Source: Burkholderia glumae LMG 2196 = ATCC 33617
Lineage (GTDB): Bacteria; Pseudomonadota; Gammaproteobacteria; Burkholderiales; Burkholderiaceae
Direction of reading: 5' to 3'
Assembly: GCF_000960995.1 (NCBI RefSeq)
Contig: NZ_CP009435.1
Span: 1,922,001-1,986,000 of the forward strand
Length of the DNA: 64,000 bases
This document shows, one piece after another, positions 60,651 through 64,000 of this stretch (the first letter of the stretch is position 1; each line of letters begins with the position of its first letter). The position numbers were made by a program, and so were the translations under genes. Below the pieces are notes generated by a model that did not search any database, was not told the origin of the DNA, and was given only the letters and a program-made list of their open reading frames with translations.

Positions 60651-62051
60651 ATGAAAATCACCATCATCGGCACCGGCTACGTCGGTCTCGTCACCGGCGC
60701 CTGCCTGGCGGAGATCGGCCACGACGTGTTTTGTCTCGACGTCGATCCGCGCAAGATCGAAATCCTCAACAACGGCGGGATTCCGATTCACGAGCCCGGC
60801 CTGCAGGAGATCATCGCGCGCACGCGCGCGGCCGGGCGCATCACGTTCTCGACCGACGTGGCGGCCAGCGTCGCGCACGGCGAGATCCAGTTCATCGCGG
60901 TCGGCACGCCGCCCGACGAGGACGGCTCCGCCGACCTGCAGTACGTGCTCGAGGCGGCCCGCAACATCGGCCGCTACATGACCGGCAGCAAGGTGATCGT
61001 CGACAAGTCGACGGTGCCGGTCGGCACCGCGCAGCGCGTGCTGGACGTGGTGGCCGAGGCGCTCGCCGCGCGCGGCCTGGCCGGCAGCGACGCGCACCGC
61101 TTCTCGGTCGTCTCGAACCCCGAGTTCCTGAAGGAAGGCGCGGCCGTCGACGATTTCATGAGACCCGACCGGATCATCATCGGCGTCGACGACGACGAGG
61201 CCGGCGCGATCGCGCGCGAGAAGATGAAGAAGCTCTACGCGCCGTTCAACCGCAACCACGAGCGCACCATCTACATGGACGTGCGCTCGGCCGAATTCAC
61301 TAAATACGCGGCCAATGCGATGCTGGCCACGCGCATCTCGTTCATGAACGAGATGTCGAACCTGGCCGAGCGCGTGGGCGCCGACATCGAGGCGGTGCGG
61401 CGCGGCATCGGTTCCGACCCGCGCATCGGCTATCACTTCCTCTACGCCGGCGTGGGCTACGGCGGCTCGTGCTTTCCGAAGGACGTGCAGGCGCTGATCC
61501 GCACCGCGGCCGAGAACGGCCAGCCGCTGCGCATCCTCGACGCGGTCGAGGCCGTCAATCACGCGCAGAAGAGCGTGCTGCTCGCGAAGATCGAGGCGCG
61601 CTACGGCGCGGATCTGGCGGGCCGCACGTTCGCGGTCTGGGGCCTGGCGTTCAAGCCCAACACCGACGACATGCGCGAGGCGCCGAGCCGCACGCTGATC
61701 GCCTCGCTGCTCGCGCGCGGCGCCTCGGTGCGCGCCTACGATCCGGTCGCGATCGACGAGGCGCGCCGCGTGTTCGCGCTGGATCTGGCCGACCAGCCGG
61801 CGGCCGCCGCGGGCCTCGTGTTCGTCGCCACCAAGGAGGAGGCGGTGACGGGCGCCGACGCGCTCGTCGTCGTCACCGAATGGAAGGAATTCAAGAGCCC
61901 GGACTTCACGCATCTGAAGTCGGTGCTGAACGCGCCGGTGATCTTCGACGGCCGCAATCTCTACGAACCCGACGCGATGGCCGAACTCGGGATCGACTAC
62001 TACGCCATCGGACGCCCGCATGTCGCCGCTCACTCCTCCACGCGCGGCTGA
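60651..62051 (+). CDS. ugd: UDP-glucose 6-dehydrogenase
   Basis: A 466-residue NAD-dependent enzyme producing UDP-glucuronate, used for lipid A Ara4N modification and polysaccharides. The Rossmann motif is IIGTGYVGLVTGACLAEIGHDV, and the catalytic Cys is in YGGSCFPKDV. The C-terminal domain holds AVWGLAFKPNTDDMREAPS. Its end overlaps the start of hldA by 32 bases. Confidence 0.96.
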   Translation: MKITIIGTGYVGLVTGACLAEIGHDVFCLDVDPRKIEILNNGGIPIHEPGLQEIIARTRAAGRITFSTDVAASVAHGEIQFIAVGTPPDEDGSADLQYVLEAARNIGRYMTGSKVIVDKSTVPVGTAQRVLDVVAEALAARGLAGSDAHRFSVVSNPEFLKEGAAVDDFMRPDRIIIGVDDDEAGAIAREKMKKLYAPFNRNHERTIYMDVRSAEFTKYAANAMLATRISFMNEMSNLAERVGADIEAVRRGIGSDPRIGYHFLYAGVGYGGSCFPKDVQALIRTAAENGQPLRILDAVEAVNHAQKSVLLAKIEARYGADLAGRTFAVWGLAFKPNTDDMREAPSRTLIASLLARGASVRAYDPVAIDEARRVFALDLADQPAAAAGLVFVATKEEAVTGADALVVVTEWKEFKSPDFTHLKSVLNAPVIFDGRNLYEPDAMAELGIDYYAIGRPHVAAHSSTRG

Positions 62052-63000
62052 GGCCGCGCCCGCCGTGCCCGCGTCCGTCGCGCGCGAGCGCCTCGCCGCC
62101 TCGCGCGTGCTGGTGGTCGGCGACGTGATGCTGGACCGCTACTGGTTCGGCAACGTGAACCGCATCTCGCCGGAGGCGCCGGTGCCGGTCGTCCACGTGC
62201 AGCGCCAGGAGGAGCGGCTCGGCGGCGCCGCGAACGTCGCGCGCAACATCGTGACGCTCGGCGCGGCCGCGGGGCTGCTCTGCGTGGTCGGCACCGACGA
62301 GCCGGGCGAGCGTATCGTCGGGCTGCTCGGCGAGAGCGGCGTCGAGACCCATCTCGAACGCGACGCGCTGTTGCCCACCACCATCAAGCTGCGCGTGCTC
62401 GCGCAGCAGCAGCAACTGCTGCGCGTGGACTTCGAGGCGGCGCCGCAGCACGAGGTGCTGCTGGCCGGCCTGGCGCGCTTCGAGACGCTGCTGCCCTCGT
62501 ATGGCGTCGTGCTGATGTCCGACTATGCCAAGGGCGGCCTTACCCACGTGACCACCATGATCGCGACTGCGCGCGCGGCCGGGTTGCCGGTGCTGGTCGA
62601 TCCGAAGGGCGCCGACTGGGCGCGCTACCGCGGCGCCTCGCTGATCACGCCGAACCGCGCCGAACTGCGCGAGGTGATCGGCCAGTGGCGCTCCGAGGAC
62701 GAATTGCGCGCGCGCGTGGCCGAGCTGCGCGCCGAGCTGGCGCTCGACGCGCTGCTGTTGACGCGTTCGGAGGAGGGCATGACGCTGTTTTCCGACGCGG
62801 GCGAACTCGATGTCGCGGCGCTCGCGCGCGAGGTGTTCGACGTGTCGGGCGCGGGCGATACCGTGATCGCGACCGTGGCCGCGATGCTCGGCGCCGGGGT
62901 GTCGCTCGACGAGGCGGTGATGCTCGCGAACCGCGCGGCCGGCATCGTGGTCGGCAAGCTCGGCACGGCCACCGTCGAATACGACGAACTGTTCCATTGA
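62020..63000 (+). CDS. hldA: D-glycero-beta-D-manno-heptose-7-phosphate kinase
   Basis: A 326-residue PfkB-type kinase that adds the 1-phosphate in ADP-heptose synthesis for lipopolysaccharide core. VVGDVMLDRYWFGNVNRISPEAP and LGGAANVARNIVTLGA are the substrate and ribokinase-type signatures; FDVSGAGDTVIATVAA is the ATP/anion hole motif. Unlike the E. coli fusion HldE it has no adenylyltransferase half, so a separate hldC is expected elsewhere. It overlaps ugd by 32 bases, starting at ATG 62020, and hldD follows after 54 bases. Confidence 0.95.
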   Translation: MSPLTPPRAAEAAPAVPASVARERLAASRVLVVGDVMLDRYWFGNVNRISPEAPVPVVHVQRQEERLGGAANVARNIVTLGAAAGLLCVVGTDEPGERIVGLLGESGVETHLERDALLPTTIKLRVLAQQQQLLRVDFEAAPQHEVLLAGLARFETLLPSYGVVLMSDYAKGGLTHVTTMIATARAAGLPVLVDPKGADWARYRGASLITPNRAELREVIGQWRSEDELRARVAELRAELALDALLLTRSEEGMTLFSDAGELDVAALAREVFDVSGAGDTVIATVAAMLGAGVSLDEAVMLANRAAGIVVGKLGTATVEYDELFH

Positions 63001-63054
63001 GCGGCGCCCGGGCGCGCCGCGCGACCCATTCATCCTTCTGACAGCAGGACGATC

Positions 63055-64000
63055 ATGACTCTCATCGTCACCGGCGCGGCCGGCTTCATCGGCGCGAATC
63101 TCGTGAAGGCGCTCAACGAGCGAGGCGAGACCCGCATCATCGCGGTCGACAACCTGACCCGCGCGGACAAGTTCAAGAACCTCGTCGATTGCGAGATCGA
63201 CGACTATCTCGACAAGACCGAGTTCGTCGAGCGCTTCGCGCGCGGCGATTTCGGCAAGGTGCGTGCCGTGTTCCACGAGGGCGCCTGTTCGGACACGATG
63301 GAAACCGACGGCCGCTACATGATGGACAACAACTTCCGCTACAGCCGCGCGGTGCTCGACACCTGTCTCGCGAACGGCACGCAGTTCCTCTACGCCTCGT
63401 CGGCGGCGATCTACGGCGGCTCGACGCGCTTTGTCGAGGATCGCGAGGTGGAAGCGCCGCTCAACGTCTACGGTTATTCGAAGTTCCTGTTCGACCAGGT
63501 GATCCGCCGCGTGCTGCCGCAGGCGCAAAGCCAGATCGCGGGCTTTCGCTACTTCAACGTCTACGGCCCGCGCGAGACGCACAAGGGCCGTATGGCGTCG
63601 GTGGCGTTCCACAACTTCAACCAGTTCCGCGCCGAGGGCAAGGTCAAGCTGTTCGGCGAGTACAACGGCTATGGCGCCGGCCAGCAGACGCGCGACTTCG
63701 TGTCGGTCGAGGATGTGGTGAAGGTCAACCTGTTCTTCTTCGACCATCCCGAAAAATCCGGCATCTTCAACCTCGGCACCGGCCGCGCCCAGCCCTTCAA
63801 CGACATCGCGACCTCGGTCGTCAACACGCTGCGCGCGCTCGACGGCGAGCCGCCGCTCACGCTCGACGAGCAGGTCCGGCAGGGGCTCATCGAGTACGTG
63901 CCGTTTCCCGACGCGCTGCGCGGCAAATATCAGTGCTTTACACAGGCCGACTCGTCCAGGCTGCGCGCGGCCGGCTACGACGCGCCGTTCCTGACCGTTC
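63055..64000 (+). CDS. hldD: ADP-L-glycero-D-manno-heptose 6-epimerase (C-terminus cut by the window)
   Basis: The first 315 residues of an NADP-dependent short-chain epimerase that finishes ADP-heptose for lipopolysaccharide core. The nucleotide motif is VTGAAGFIGANLVKALNERG, the active-site YxxxK is in YGYSKFLFD, and the FRYFNVYGPRETHKGRMASV stretch is typical of HldD. The frame is still open at the window end; the usual length is about 330, so only a few residues are missing. Start ATG 63055, 54 bases after hldA. Confidence 0.96.
   Translation, partial: MTLIVTGAAGFIGANLVKALNERGETRIIAVDNLTRADKFKNLVDCEIDDYLDKTEFVERFARGDFGKVRAVFHEGACSDTMETDGRYMMDNNFRYSRAVLDTCLANGTQFLYASSAAIYGGSTRFVEDREVEAPLNVYGYSKFLFDQVIRRVLPQAQSQIAGFRYFNVYGPRETHKGRMASVAFHNFNQFRAEGKVKLFGEYNGYGAGQQTRDFVSVEDVVKVNLFFFDHPEKSGIFNLGTGRAQPFNDIATSVVNTLRALDGEPPLTLDEQVRQGLIEYVPFPDALRGKYQCFTQADSSRLRAAGYDAPFLTV

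Noticed and set aside
1..64000. CRISPR arrays, insertion sequences, prophage
   Set aside because: No regularly spaced repeats, transposase motifs or phage structural genes were seen; the only tandem repeat is the 22-bp pair at 47661-47704.

Overview
The window is about 64 kb of GC-rich chromosome from a beta-proteobacterium, almost certainly a Burkholderia of the plant-associated type (gladioli/glumae/plantarii group). The evidence is the codon use, a classic Burkholderia porin N-terminus at the left edge, a DUF2968 protein, the serC-pheA-tyrA-aroA-cmk-rpsA-ihfB-lapAB-ugd-hldA-hldD block, an NAD-dependent fds formate dehydrogenase, and a tmRNA with a beta-proteobacterial tag (ANDDTFALAA). The species is an inference from general content only.

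Left part (1-12.6 kb): a porin start, a candidate sRNA, a cold-shock gene with its long leader, an exonuclease/GIY-YIG protein, a periplasmic chorismate mutase, small proteins, tRNA-Thr(CGU), fbp, the divergent metR/metE pair with a clear MetR operator, and pepN convergent with metE. Next (12.6-28.9 kb): a DUF4136 lipoprotein; a minus-strand purine-salvage/catabolism run (xdhC, an adenine/adenosine deaminase, an NCS2 purine permease and guaD); dsbB; an amidase; a class I glutamine amidotransferase-like hydrolase; DUF2968; a citrate-type MFS transporter; a TPR/glycosyltransferase-like protein; and a PHBH-type flavin monooxygenase.

Middle (29-41.7 kb): the minus-strand fdsGBA-fdsD formate dehydrogenase operon, divergent from a ModE/PBP-type regulator; a small secreted protein; a LysR regulator divergent from an MBL-fold hydrolase; and an acid-resistance module (an APC antiporter followed by a PLP amino-acid decarboxylase) with a HutC-like operator in its promoter. 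From 41.9 to 44.6 kb lies the most accessory-looking stretch: a cysteine-free, glycine-rich harpin-like protein, arfB, and a low-GC ricin-type lectin gene abutting the 3' end of ssrA (tmRNA).

Right part (44.6-64 kb): core chromosome. It holds ssrA, gph, ubiG and ompA on the minus strand, then plus-strand gyrA, a DUF2059 protein, the serine/aromatic amino-acid block (serC, pheA, tyrA, aroA), cmk, rpsA, ihfB, and the envelope genes lapA, lapB, ugd, hldA and hldD, the last cut off by the window end.

I do not see a complete novel multi-gene system. The items most worth following are the harpin-like protein and lectin next to ssrA, the HutC-like operator in the acid-resistance promoter, the candidate sRNA at 591-674, and the absence of fdsC, xdhAB and hisC from places where relatives often carry them.
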